Assembly (NCBI RefSeq): GCF_032854445.1
Contig: NC_088297.1
Span: 26,899,915-26,963,914, forward strand
DNA: 64,000 nucleotides
From: Liolophura sinensis
Lineage: Eukaryota; Mollusca; Polyplacophora; Chitonida; Chitonidae
Direction of reading: 5' to 3'
The notes below the pieces were generated by a model. That model did no database searches, was not told the DNA's origin, and worked only from the letters and a program-made list of their open reading frames with translations. The translations under genes and the position numbers were made by a program. Below are positions 11,257-21,400 of the stretch, in pieces; within the stretch, counting starts at the first letter, position 1, and every line of letters starts with the position of its first letter.

Positions 11257-11370
11257 CACAAAAAAAAACACACACTCACACACGGACTATCTTGTGTTTG
11301 CAAGAAATATTTTTGTACTTTGTGTTGGTTTTATCTTATCTTGTTTTTTGTGTCGTATTTTTTTGTGTTT

Positions 11371-11530
11371 TTGGGCACGGTAATTGGCCCCGGGGCACAG
11401 TAATTGGCAACTTTTACAATGCATCATCTGGCTAATGCTGCTGACTCTTTGGTTTCTTCTTTTGAGCAACAATTTTTATGAATGTCCTTGCGCGATTTCT
11501 TACCGTATTTTGTATAGGCCTTCCTGAATC
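11371..11530 (+). repeat. Hairpin cassette D (partial): two stem-loops plus conserved block
   Basis: One intact hairpin (11373-11390, GGGC/GCCC) and one decayed hairpin (11392-11410), both with the loop ACNGTAATTG. The conserved block containing CATCATCTGGCTAATGCTGC and the end GGCCTTCCTGAATCTGCGAG follows. No ORF remains upstream, so this is probably a truncated element copy. Confidence 0.75.
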
Positions 11531-11589
11531 TGCGAGGCAAATTTAAAGGTTGCGTGTTTAAAAAGAAATGTTATAGATTAAGTAGGGTT

Positions 11590-12785
11590 TTTCAAAAAAA
11601 TTTCAAAATCGAAGTCAAATTTCGACCTCCGTTTGGGAGGTCAAGATGGAGGTGGAGGTCAAAACTGACCTTATATTCGTAATTTGCTACCTCGATTACC
11701 CCCGGTATTAAATTTTCAGGTCAATCGGAGAAAAAAAAGTGGTCCACCCATTTCTTGGCTCCGTGAAAAATGGCGGAAATTTTTTTTTGGCTCCGATTAA
11801 CCAGAAACTTTAATCCCAGGGGTTATGGAGGTCGTAGATCACTAAGTCGAGGTCACACAGATTTGACATTGATCTCGATCTCGACCTCAAAAGGGCGATG
11901 TATTTATTAGGACCGCCATTTTTGAGATTAAGATGGAAGTTGGGGTCAAAACTGACTGAATCATAATTTGCGACTTCGATTACCCCTGTAATAAATTTTC
12001 AGGTAAATCGGAGAAAAAAAGGATTCAACCCATTTTTAAATCCCATGTTAACCTTATGGATGAAAAATGGCGGGAATTTTTTTTGTCTCCGATTGACCTC
12101 ATGAGGTCGTAGATCACGAATCCGAGGTCAGGTATGACATTGACCTCAATCTTGACCCCAAAAATTGCGGTATAAATATTAAGACCGCCATTTTCGAGAT
12201 TAAGATGGAAGTTAGGGTCAAAACCGACCTGGTATTCGTAATTTGCAACCTCGATTATCCATGTAATAATCTTCCAGGTCAATCCGAGAAAAAAAAGTGT
12301 TACACCCATTTTTTGGCCCCATATTAATCTTATGGGTGAAAAATGGTGGGAAAATTTTTTGTCTCCGATTGACCTAAAACTTTACTAGCAGGGGTAATCA
12401 AGGTCATCACGAATCTGAGGTCAGATTTGACATTGACATCGACCGCCATTTTGAAGGTTAAAATCGAAGTCAAGGTCAGATCTGATTTCATATTCGTAAT
12501 CTCCGATCTCGGTTACCCTTTGAGTCAAAGTTTGAGTTTGATCGGGAAAAAAAGTTTTAGACCCATTTTCCACGTTGAAGCATAGTGCCCATTTTATAAG
12601 ATAGCCCGAGGTTAAAGCATATGGCCCTTGTTATTAGATAACCCTAGGTTAAAGCATAGGGCCAATGTTATTAGGTTGGTGTCAGAAAACTTTTTTCCGT
12701 GATTGACGTCAAACCTTGATACCAGGGGCAATCAAGGTCGCACATCAAGAATCCGAGGTAAGATCTGTCCTACACCTCGATAGTT
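11590..12785. repeat. AGGTCA-rich tandem repeat block 1
   Basis: Roughly four imperfect units of ~290 bp. Each has a half reading GACCGCCATTTT...AGGTCA...CTCGATTACCCC...AGGTCAATCGGAG and a second half that is largely its reverse complement (CTCCGATTGACCT...TCGAGGTC). The units are internally palindromic and dense in AGGTCA/TGACCT. The tail (12585-12680) carries the AAAGCATAGGGCC / TGTTATTAGAT motif also found near 17.04, 18.1 and 20.5 kb. No protein coding. Confidence 0.8.
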
Positions 12786-13046
12786 TCCGGCGGTAACTTA
12801 TACTGCCCATGCTAAATTCGTCGAATGTAGTAGTGTAATCCAGTGTCGTGAGATAAACCATCTTGTCTACAGCTGAAGATGTATATGGCTAACTTTATCC
12901 TTACAAAAGGCACACGTCCCAAGTGATACGACTTTCTGCTAGCTAAGACACTTTCGGACTTCACGACATACTCCCCAGGTAATAGGTCGTGCTGAGCTCA
13001 AGAATAACAGTATTTCGTCTCTTAAATTCCAGAACACCAGACAACC

Positions 13047-13541
13047 ATGTCTTGCCGTCTGTGCGAAAGCCCGACGGGCCGGAGGAACCTGCCCGTGAGA
13101 ATGAGGTGTGGCTGTGTCCTTTGCATCAGATGCCTACGCCACACGATGATGGCAGCATACACTATGACTAGAGACTGGAGCCCAATAACCTTTGGCAGCG
13201 GGAACCTTTGTCCCCACTGCAGCGCCGACTCCAGGTGGCGCCAGTACGTCGCGCCACCGCAGCCCATGATAGGAAGGCGGCAGCTGCCGGGGCGCACGTT
13301 GATCGTGCTCTTCACAAACCTGGCGGTTTGGCGATACGCCAGGCTGCACCTCAGAGAATTGCCCAGCGTGGTTAGCTGTTACCCTGTCGCAGGACAGCTC
13401 TCATGCCAGGTCCACCTCAAGTTCGAACAGGCCATCCGCGTCTTGAGGACACTTAACATGCCGTGCAGCTGTTACTTCGTTGGACGCCGCCACTTCCTCG
13501 ACGCCTTGCGTTTGACGTCGTCAGGCTCCCTGGCGCTGTGA
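13047..13541 (+). CDS. RING-like zinc-finger protein of unknown family (element-borne)
   Basis: A 164-codon frame with start context ACAACCATGTC, conserved in the inverted partner. The N-terminal ~60 residues hold an eight-cysteine treble-clef/RING-like arrangement: CRLC, then CGC-x2-C-x2-C (RCGCVLCIRCLRHT), then CPHC. His is absent from the fourth ligand position, so it is a C8 variant rather than classical C3HC4. The remainder is basic, with WRQYVAPPQP near residue 65 and a Leu/Arg-rich segment (FTNLAVWRYARLHLRELPS). RING domains usually act as E3 ubiquitin ligases or assembly modules; here that is inference. It is GC-rich in AT-rich surroundings. The partner at 18848-19255 is alike over ~120 residues, so the frame has been under protein-level constraint. 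The hairpin array begins ~70 nt past the stop. Confidence 0.7.
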   Translation: MSCRLCESPTGRRNLPVRMRCGCVLCIRCLRHTMMAAYTMTRDWSPITFGSGNLCPHCSADSRWRQYVAPPQPMIGRRQLPGRTLIVLFTNLAVWRYARLHLRELPSVVSCYPVAGQLSCQVHLKFEQAIRVLRTLNMPCSCYFVGRRHFLDALRLTSSGSLAL

Positions 13542-13608
13542 ATTTCTTCCTGCCACGGTGATCGTCAGTATGTTTTTGTGTGGTGTGTTTTTGTTTGTCC
13601 TTGTGTAT

Positions 13609-13788
13609 GGGCACAGTAATTGGCCCCTGTCCCTGCGTTCAACACAATGCTTTTGTGTCCTGTTTTTTGTGTTTTTTGGGCAGAGTAATTGGCCCAGCGG
13701 CAGAGTAATTGGCCGTCTTCCATGTTTGTATCTGTTTGTCCTTGTCCGTGGGCACGGTAATTGGCCCCGGGGCACAGTAATTGGCCCC
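13609..13788 (+). repeat. Hairpin array B: five stem-loops with loop ANNGTAATTG
   Basis: Stem-loops at 13609-13626, 13678-13695, 13698-13715, 13750-13767 and 13769-13788. All loops are 10 nt: ACAGTAATTG, AGAGTAATTG, AGAGTAATTG, ACGGTAATTG and ACAGTAATTG. Four stems are GGGC/GCCC or GGGGC/GCCCC, while the third is CGGC/GCCG, a compensated change. The array lies in the 3' region of the RING-like ORF. Confidence 0.88.
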
Positions 13789-13789
13789 T

Positions 13790-13960
13790 TTCACTAACCA
13801 TTCAGCAGAACCTCCTCGTGGTGTTAGTGGGAAACAGATGTATCATCTGGCTAATGCTGCTGACTCTTTGGTTTCTTCTTTTGGGAAACAATTTCCATAA
13901 ATGTCCTTGCGTGATTTCTTACCGTATATTGCACAGGCCTTCCTGAATCTGCGAGGCAAA
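13790..13960 (+). repeat. Conserved block of the hairpin cassette (copy B)
   Basis: Contains CCTCCTCGTGGTGTTAGTGG through GGCCTTCCTGAATCTGCGAG. One reading frame stays open and hydrophobic here: LLVVLVGNRCIIWLMLLTLW, then CPCVISYRIL, ending at a TGA. Much of that frame is preserved in copies at 11.4 and 18.4 kb, although 18.4 has an early TGA. It may be a small membrane peptide or just shared ancestry. Confidence 0.65.
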
Positions 13961-13989
13961 TTTCAAGGCTGCGTGTTTAAAAATTAATA

Positions 13990-14575
13990 TCACAGGTCAG
14001 GTAGAGTTTTTTAAAAAAATTTTCAAAATCGAAGTCAAATTTCGACCGCCATTTTGGAGGTCAAGATGGAGGTGGAGGTCAAACCTGACCTTATATTCGT
14101 AATTTACTACCTCGATTACCCCCTGTATTAAATTTTCAGGTAAATCGGAGAAAAAAAAGTGGTCCACCCATTTCTTGGCTCCGTCAAAAAATGCGGAAAA
14201 ATTTTTTGGTCTCCGATTGACCTGAAACTTTAATACCAGGGGTTATGGAGGTCGTAGATCACGAATTCGAGGTCACACAGATTTGACATTGATCTTGATC
14301 TCAAAAGGGCGATGTATTTATTAGGACCGCCATTTTTGAGATTAAGATGGAAGTTGGGGTCAAAACTGACGTCATATTCGTAATTTGCGACTTCGATTAC
14401 CCCTGTAATAAATAATAAAAATGGCGGGAAAATTTTTTGTCTCCGATTGACCTCAAAGTTTACTAGCAGGCGTAATCGAGGTCGTAGATTACGAATCCGA
14501 GGTCAGATATGACATTGATCTCGACCTTCAAAATGGCGATCTTAGGCATTGGTCACAGAAACCAAGGATTTAAAG
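13990..14575. repeat. AGGTCA-rich tandem repeat block 2
   Basis: Two imperfect units of the same ~290 bp repeat as at 11590, opening with TTTCGACCGCCATTTTGGAG. It ends at a C-run near 14579. Confidence 0.8.
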
Positions 14576-15120
14576 ATACCCCCCCCCACCCAAAATCATC
14601 CGACTTCTGATTATTTGTGAATAAACTAAATGCATTGCTGATTCTCCATGCCAAGTGTCAAGGGAGTTATTTACAAAGTTGCAAAAACAGAGGTACCCAT
14701 CCCAAGGAAGGATTCGATAAAGGCATCATGCCACCTCTTTTACATATTATCGATACAGACGTAAGGATGTATTTTTGCAACTGCAGGCTTGTCATATACA
14801 TAGATACATACATACGTATCCCCCGATTCTCCGAATTCCGAGAGAGTATGTCCCATACTAGACACACATACCTGCCATACTCACCCTTCAACTCCCACAC
14901 TTGCATCATACTCACCTTTCCGTCTCAAATCTGTGACACTTCCCCGCACTCTCTAGTGGAGAACTATCGCTTAACACAGGAGAAGAGACAACTATTGCAG
15001 ATTTAAAAATCAGATAAAATCGTCTTTTTCACTGAGCTTTCGGTATATGATGGCCTGAACACTTGAAGGCCATCCCACGACATTTCCGTTGACCTCTGAC
15101 CTACATTTTGGACACCCTAC
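14576..15120. repeat. Anonymous sequence shared with 19.55-20.8 kb
   Basis: GTACCCATCC...AAGGA..GATTCGAT at 14690 recurs at 20698. The CATACTCACC/CCAC-rich stretch near 14880-14945 recurs at 19565-19635. These look like the same module on both flanks of the inverted pair. No gene seen. Confidence 0.6.
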
Positions 15121-15124
15121 TGTG

Positions 15125-16245
15125 TTGCCATACCTGTACTTCAAGGTTGACATGTGCAAATATGCATTCAGATTTGGATATGATTCCTTTAATTTCACAC
15201 ACATAGCATTCAAAATTGGCATGCTCAATCAACAATGCAAGTAGATTACTCACAAATAGGCAGAAGTTGTATAAAAAACTTACTAAAATATTTTGGGGGG
15301 AAATCTATCAGTCAAGCCATGCCTTTCATGTTAGTGGGTGCAAATATCCAATGGGATTTGGACATGATTCCTTTAAGTTCACACACACAGCATTCACAAT
15401 TGGCATGCTGAGACAGGAATGCATGTAGATTACTCACAAACAACCAGAGGTTCCATAAAAAATTTCTAAAAAAATATTTGGGGAACTACATGTATGTGTC
15501 ATACCTGTATTTCAGTGTTGAAGGGTGCAAATCTACAGATTTGGATATGATTTCTTTAATTTAACGCATATAGCACTCAAAGTTGGCAAGCAAAATCAGG
15601 AGTACATGTAGATTATTCACAAATAACCAGAAGTTGGATAAAAAAATTTAAAAAAAATATTTTGGGGGGAAATCTATCTCTCAAGCCATGCCTTAAATGT
15701 TAATGGGTGCAAAAGTGCATTTAGATCTGAAAATGATTCCTCATTTCATACACACAGCATTCAAAATTGACATGCTGAATCAGGAATGCATGTAAATTAA
15801 TCACAAACAACCAGATGTTCGATAAAATTTTTTGAAAAAAATATTTGGAGGTGGGAACTATATGTCATACCTGGATATCAATGTTGACAGGTGCAAATAT
15901 GCATTCAGATTTGGATCTGATTCCTTTAATTTCACACACATAGCATTCAAAATTGGCTTGCTTAATCAGCAATGCATGTAGATTGTTCACAAATAACCAG
16001 AAGTTGGATAAAAAGAATGTAAAGAAATATTTGGAGGAGAAATCTATCTCTCAAGCCATGCCTTAATTGCTGACGGCTGACAATGTGCATTTGAATTTGA
16101 CAATAACTCCTTTGATTTTACACACACAGCATTGAAAATTGACATGGTGAATGGAGAATGCATCTATATTATTCACAAATAATCAAGTTGAATAAAAGTA
16201 TTTTAAAAAATATTTGGCTGGGGGGGGGGGAGGCTATCTGTCATT
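15125..16245. repeat. ~184-bp satellite, six units
   Basis: A direct tandem array. Each unit contains GGGTGCAAATNTGCATTCAG, GATTCCTTTAATTTCACACA, AAAATTGGCATGCT, CAATGCATGTAGATTATTCA and a G-rich TATTTGGGGGGAAATCTATC. Period estimated from landmarks at 15156, 15340, 15525, 15709, 15892 and 16080. Confidence 0.88.
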
Positions 16246-16249
16246 CCTT

Positions 16250-17205
16250 AGTTTATGTTATCATCCCTCATGATCGCCATTTTGAAGGTTAAGGTCGAGG
16301 ACAAGGTCAGATCTGACCTCGGATGCGTGATCCACAACCTCGATTACCCCTGGTATTAAAGTTTGAGGTCAATCGGAGACAAAAAATTTTCAAGCCATTT
16401 TATCCTCAAAGGACTACCTCCCCTTAGGCCAAAAATGGGTCGAAAACTTTTGTTCTCAGATTGACCTCAGACTTTAACACAAAGGGTAATCGAGATTGGA
16501 AATCACGAATCCGAGGTTAGAGTTGACATTGACCTTGACCTTAAACTCTAGAACGGCGTTTGAAATATTGACTCCCATTTCAAAATTTCTTTTAAAAATC
16601 GCTGGTTAACCCTTCACCTTGACCTTTTGATATGTGATGACCCTATTACTTGCCCATAAATGCGTGACCTATTTTTTGACCTTTAACCCTTAGCCTATAC
16701 GTCAGATAGTACATTCCAAATGCACTATTCCAAAAGTACGTCAGAGGTTAGAAATCAATTAGGAGGCCATGCTTCGATGGGGAGGTGATGTGGTCATTAT
16801 ATATCAAGAGACGAAAGTCAGAGGTCAACCAGGAATTTTTTTAAAAAAATTTTAAAATGGGGATAAAGATTTTGACCGCCATTTTGAAGGTTAAGATCGA
16901 AGTCAAGGTCAGATCTGATTTCATATTTGTAATTTCCAAACTTGATTACCCTTTATGTTAAAGTTTCAAGTCGATCCAAGAAAAGAGTTTTTCACCCATT
17001 TTCCCATGTTAACGCATAGACCCATGTAAAAGCATAGGGTCTATGTTATTAGATATGTCATAAACTTTTTTCTCTGATTGACCTCAAATTTTTATACCAG
17101 AGGTAAATGAGGTCGTACATCACGAATCCGAGGTCAACTCTGACCTTGACCTCCTCCTTGACCTGCAAAATGGTGGTTCAATGTCTCAATTTGCACATGA
17201 TTTAA
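16250..17205. repeat. AGGTCA-rich tandem repeat block 3
   Basis: About three units of the AGGTCA repeat. Notable sites are AAGGTCAGATCTGACCTCG at 16302-16320, a palindromic pair of half-sites, and AGTCAAGGTCAGATCTG near 16900. Lies between two 184-bp satellite arrays. Confidence 0.8.
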
Positions 17206-17900
17206 TCATTTAATCATTTCATGACACTTTTAATTTTACACACACAACATTCAAAATTGGCATGCTCAATTAGCAATGCATGTAGATCATTCACAAATAA
17301 GCAGAATTTGGATAAAACAATTTTAAGAAAATATTTGGTAGGGGAAACTATGTGTCATACCTGTATTTTAATGTTGACGGGTGCAAATCTGCATTCAGAT
17401 TTGGATATGATTCCTTTACTTTCACACATACACCATTCAAAATTGGCATGTTTAATCAGCATTGGATGTAGATTATTCACAAATGATCAGAAGTTGCATA
17501 AAACACTTTAAAAAAAATATTGGGGGGGGGGGGGCGAATCTATCTCTCAAGCCATGTCTTCATGTTGATGGGTGCAAATATGCATTCATATCTGGACATG
17601 ATTCTTTTAATTTCACACACCATTCTAAATTGGCATGCTCAATCAGCAATGCATGTAGATTATTCACAAATAACCAGAAATTGGATAAAACAATTTTAAG
17701 AAAATTATTTGAGGTGGAAATCTATCTCTCAACTTATCCTTCAATGTTCACAATTCACAATGTGCATTTGAATTTGGAAATAACTCTTTTAATTTTACAC
17801 ACACAGCTTTGAAAATTAGCATGGTGAATCAGTAAGGCATCTACTTTATTCACAAATAATTAAAAGTTGGATAAAAAAAACCTTTAAAAAATACTAGGGC
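17206..17900. repeat. ~184-bp satellite, four units
   Basis: Same unit and orientation as the array at 15125-16245. Includes a G12 run near 17522. Confidence 0.85.
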
Positions 17901-17934
17901 TGGTGAGCTATCTGTCGTTCTTTGATTTATGTTA

Positions 17935-18310
17935 CTGTCCCTCAAGAATGCCTTTTGAAGGTCAAGGTCGAGGTAAAGGTCAGATCTGACCTCAGATTTG
18001 TGATTTACGACCTCGATTACCCGTGGTATTACAGTTTGAGGTCAATCAGGGAAAAAGAGTTTTTGACCCCTATCTAATAACATGGGCCCCATTGCTTTAA
18101 CTTTGGGGCTATCTAATAACATGGGCCCAATGCTTTAACATGGAAAATGGGTCCAAAACTTTTTTTTTCTGATCGACCTCAAAGTTTCATACAAAAGCTA
18201 ATCCAGGTCAGGGGTCAGGAATATGGGGTGAGTTTTGATCTCCACGGCCATCTTGACCACCAAAACGGCGGTTGAAATTTGACTTCGACTTTGAAATTTT
18301 TTTAAAAAAC
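17935..18310. repeat. AGGTCA-rich tandem repeat block 4
   Basis: Carries GGTCAAGGTCGAGG, a GGTCAGATCTGACC palindrome near 17980, and the GGGCCCAATGCTTTAACATG motif. Merges into the right inverted arm. Confidence 0.75.
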
Positions 18311-18339
18311 CCTACCTGACCTATTCTTCTTAAACACAC

Positions 18340-18515
18340 AGACTTCAAATTTGCCTCGCAGATTCAGGAAGGCCTGTACAATATACAGTAAGAAATCACG
18401 CAAGGACATTTATGGTAATTGTTTCCCAAAAGAAGAAACCAAAGAGTCAGCAGCATTAGCCAGATGATTCATCTGTTTCCCACTAACACCACGAGGAGGT
18501 TCTGCTGAATGGTTA
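18340..18515 (-). repeat. Conserved block of the hairpin cassette (copy C)
   Basis: Minus-strand copy of the block at 13790-13960, running from CCTCCTCGTGGTGTTAGTGG to GGCCTTCCTGAATCTGCGAG. The hydrophobic frame is interrupted by a TGA after VLVGNR. Confidence 0.8.
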
Positions 18516-18522
18516 GTGAAAG

Positions 18523-18694
18523 GGGCCAATTACCGTGCCCAAGGACAAACAGACACAAACACAGAAGACGGTCAATTACTCTGCCGCTGGGCCAATTACC
18601 GTACCCCACCCCCCACACACACACAAAAAAAAAAACTGAGACAAGCACAGGTACATGGGCCAATTACTGTGCCCCGGGGCCAATTACCATGCCC
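18523..18694 (-). repeat. Hairpin array C: five stem-loops with AATTA loops
   Basis: Stem-loops at 18523-18540, 18569-18586, 18589-18606, 18657-18674 and 18677-18694. On the plus strand the loops read CAATTACCGT, CAATTACTCT, CAATTACCGT, CAATTACTGT and CAATTACCAT. Two stems show single mismatches that would be G-U wobbles on one strand. The CGG-type stem stands at the homologous position to array B. Confidence 0.85.
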
Positions 18695-18847
18695 ACGGAC
18701 AAGGACAAACAAAAACACACCACACAAAAACATACTGACGATCACCGTGACAGGGAGAAAGTCCACAGGGCCAGGGAGCCTGACACCATCGTACGCAAGG
18801 CGTTGAGTTAGTGGAGCCATCCAACGAAGTACCAACGGCACTGCATG

Positions 18848-19255
18848 TTAAATCCATTCAAGACGACCATGGCCCCTGTCCAGGTTTGTGTGGACCTGCA
18901 ACGCGAGCTGTCCTGCGACAGGGTAACTGCTGACCACAGCGGGCAATTCTCTGAGGAGCAACCTGGCGTGTCGCCAAATCAGTAGGTTTGTGAAGCGCAC
19001 GATCAACTTGAGCCTCGGCGCCATCGGCCTTCTCCTGGGCTGCGGTGGCGCGACGTACTGGCGCCACCTGGGGTCGGGGCTGCAGTAGGGACAAAGGTTA
19101 CTCATGGCAAAGGTTACTGGGTTGCCGTCTATAGCCAAACCGTATGCTGCCATCAGCGTGTTGCGTAGGCATCTGATGCAAAGAACACAGCCACATCTCA
19201 TTCTCATGGAAGGGTTTCTCCGGCCCATCAGCCTTCCGCACATACGGCAAGGCAT
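18848..19255 (-). pseudogene. RING-like zinc-finger ORF, inverted partner, C-terminally truncated
   Basis: A 135-codon frame (start MPCRMCGRLMGRRN) paralogous to 13047-13541. All eight cysteine ligands are kept: CRMC, CGC-x2-C-x2-C, CPYC. The RING-like region and WRQYVAPPQP are closely conserved. After residue ~120 the frame shifts relative to its partner and meets an early TAA, losing the last ~30 residues, although the DNA similarity continues past the stop. It may still make a protein, but I call it damaged. The shared leader and 3' hairpin array show that both copies derive from one unit. Confidence 0.7.
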
Positions 19256-19525
19256 GGTTGTCTGGTGTTCTGGAATTTAAGAGACGAAATACTGTTATTC
19301 TTGAGCTCAGCATGACCTATTATCTGGCGAGTATGTCGTGAAATCTGAAATTGTCTTGGCGAGCAGAAAGTCGTATCACTTGGAGCGTGTGGTCTGTTGT
19401 AAGGGTAAAGTTAGCCATATGCATCTTCAGCTGTAGACAAGATGGTTTTATCTCATGTACATTGGATTACACTAAGGCATTCGACGAATTTAACATGGGT
19501 AGTATAAGTTACCGCAGGGAACGGC

Positions 19526-20820
19526 GGTTTCGCGTTGTACATAGGCACAAATTCCCACCCATAGTCACCCTTCAACACCCACACTTGTATCATACTCACC
19601 TTTCGGTCACAAATCTGTGGACACTTCCCCGTATTCTGCATAGGCGAAAAGGGATTTGTCACTTCGACACACTCCCCACAATTCCAGATTCCGTCATACT
19701 CACCTTCTAACAGACTGTACTCATGATCTGCTCATCTCAGTGCCATAACACTCCGCAGGTATCTAGCACAATAAATTGTCTACTGACCTGTTAAATTTCA
19801 GCACCATCGGACAGTAATTAACGGGATACGGGACTCCACACCGACACTACCCACCTTTATCCACCCTTGTGCTATAGCCCATTCCATTACAGTACGGCAC
19901 TAAATTAGCCCATACTCACCTTCAACTCATTCCAATTTCACCAAACTCACTTAGCTGGTAGAGCCATACCTATGGTAATCACCTGTCAAAAGTTACCGCC
20001 GGGAACGTCGGTTTCGCGTTGTACATAGGCAACGCGGAGCCAAGTTTTAATTTTCCGTTTGGGTTGGAGTCTATAAATACCTTATAAACCACTGACACTG
20101 CAATATTCAGTACTCGGGAGCCAAAAATGCTGTAAAATGCTGCAGATGGGGAGCCATATTGCTTTTGATTCAACTGCTCTTCTAACGCTCTACTCTTCTG
20201 TGACCTGAACTTCACTGAAAGGGCAGTTGTCGTGACCCTACGTATGTATTACGTGCTGTAATTTTTGTTTTTGCCTTTTTTGTCGCATGTTACATATATC
20301 TAACAGCTGACATGGCAATATTTAGTACTTACCACGTCGTAAGTCAGTCAAAATGGAAGCAAAATTCTGCAATGCTGTTACTGCTGTACGACAACACGCT
20401 GCTGTCACTAGAACTTGTCACTTGAAGCGCCCTCTGTTGCCAACAACTTCAGCTTCCACTTTTTAGAGACCAAAAACTTCTGACCTATCCAATAACATGG
20501 GCCCTATGCTTTAACATGGGGCTATCTAATAACATTGGCCCTATGTGCTTTAAAACAACTACACCTTCCATGCCTTACATACTACCTCTCTAACACCACA
20601 CACATCACCCTAACACTCCTATTGCCTCACACTCTAACAATAACCACTATTTTCCATTTTATTTACAATCACACATCAGCCACCATTTACAAAAACAGAG
20701 GTACCCATCCTAAGGCAGGATTCGATCCAGGCATCTCGCCACCTATTTTACATAATATCTACACATATAGGGATGTATTTTTGCAACTTTGATGCCTGTC
20801 ATAAATACATGCATACATAC
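19526..20820. other. Mixed flanking sequence of the composite repeat
   Basis: Carries a second copy of GTTTCGCGTTGTACATAGGC (19525 and 20010), AGGTCA-repeat tail fragments (20480-20550) and sequence shared with 14.6-14.95 kb. A minus-strand frame at 19979-20215 (78 codons, starting MKFRSQKSRALEEQ) looks mildly coding. Its C-terminal PMYNAKPTFPAVT also appears in the duplicate near 19510. I do not recognise it. Confidence 0.45.
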
Positions 20821-20824
20821 GTAC

Positions 20825-21400
20825 ATATATGTTAAAAAAATATTTGGGGAGGAAATCTATCTCTCAAGCCATGTTGATGGGTGCAAATGTGCATTCAGAT
20901 CTGGACATGATTCCTTTAATTTCACACAAACACCATTCAAAATTACCATGCTCAATAAGCAATGCATGTAGATTATTCACCAAACAACCAGAAATTGGAT
21001 AAAACACTTTTAAGAAAATATTTTGGTGGGGGAAACTATGTGTCATACCTGTATTTCAATGTGAGGGGTGTAAATCTGCATTCAGATTTGTATATGATTC
21101 CTTTAATTTCACACACACACAGATTATTCACAAGTAAGCGAGAAGTTGGATAAAACACTTTAAGAAATATTTGGTGGGGGGTGAGGGGTGGGGGGGGGAT
21201 CTATCTCTCAAGCCATGTCTTCAATGTTGATGGGTGCAAATCTTCATTCAGATCTTGACATGATTCCTTTAATTTCACGCACACACCATGCAAAATTCGC
21301 ATGCAGAATCAGCAATGTATCTACATTACTCACAAATAAACAGCAGTTTGAAAAACCGTTAAAAAAATTTATAGAGGGGAAACTAGGTGTCATAGCCGTA
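20825..21400. repeat. ~184-bp satellite, three units
   Basis: Same satellite as at 15.1 and 17.2 kb, with landmarks GGTGCAAATGTGCATTCAG at 20880 and near 21067 and 21235. Confidence 0.83.

Larger units (their letters stand above)
12785..14080 (+). repeat. Left arm of long inverted repeat carrying RING-like ORF
   Basis: This sequence is matched in reverse complement by 18215-19525. The match starts at GGCGGTAACTTATACTGCCC, runs through the 5' leader, the RING-like ORF, the hairpin array and the conserved block, and continues into AGGTCA repeats. The ~4 kb between the arms is filled with satellites. The leader (12785-13046) contains TTAAATTCCAG just before the start codon, which could be a splice acceptor, but the candidate donor is not conserved in the other arm. 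Confidence 0.8.
18215..19525 (-). repeat. Right arm of long inverted repeat carrying RING-like ORF
   Basis: Reverse complement of 12785-14080 with moderate divergence, including the leader (CTTAAATTCCAG next to the ORF start) and the outer boundary near GGTAACTTATACTACCC (minus-strand reading). Confidence 0.8.

Noticed and set aside
12025-12309. 94-codon minus-strand frame in the AGGTCA repeats
   Set aside because: Low-complexity tandem repeat translation, not conserved in other units.
13521-13801. Frames through hairpin array B encoding repeated GHGNWP / GANYRA
   Set aside because: Repeats of the hairpin units in translation; lengths between units vary and frames are not kept between arrays.
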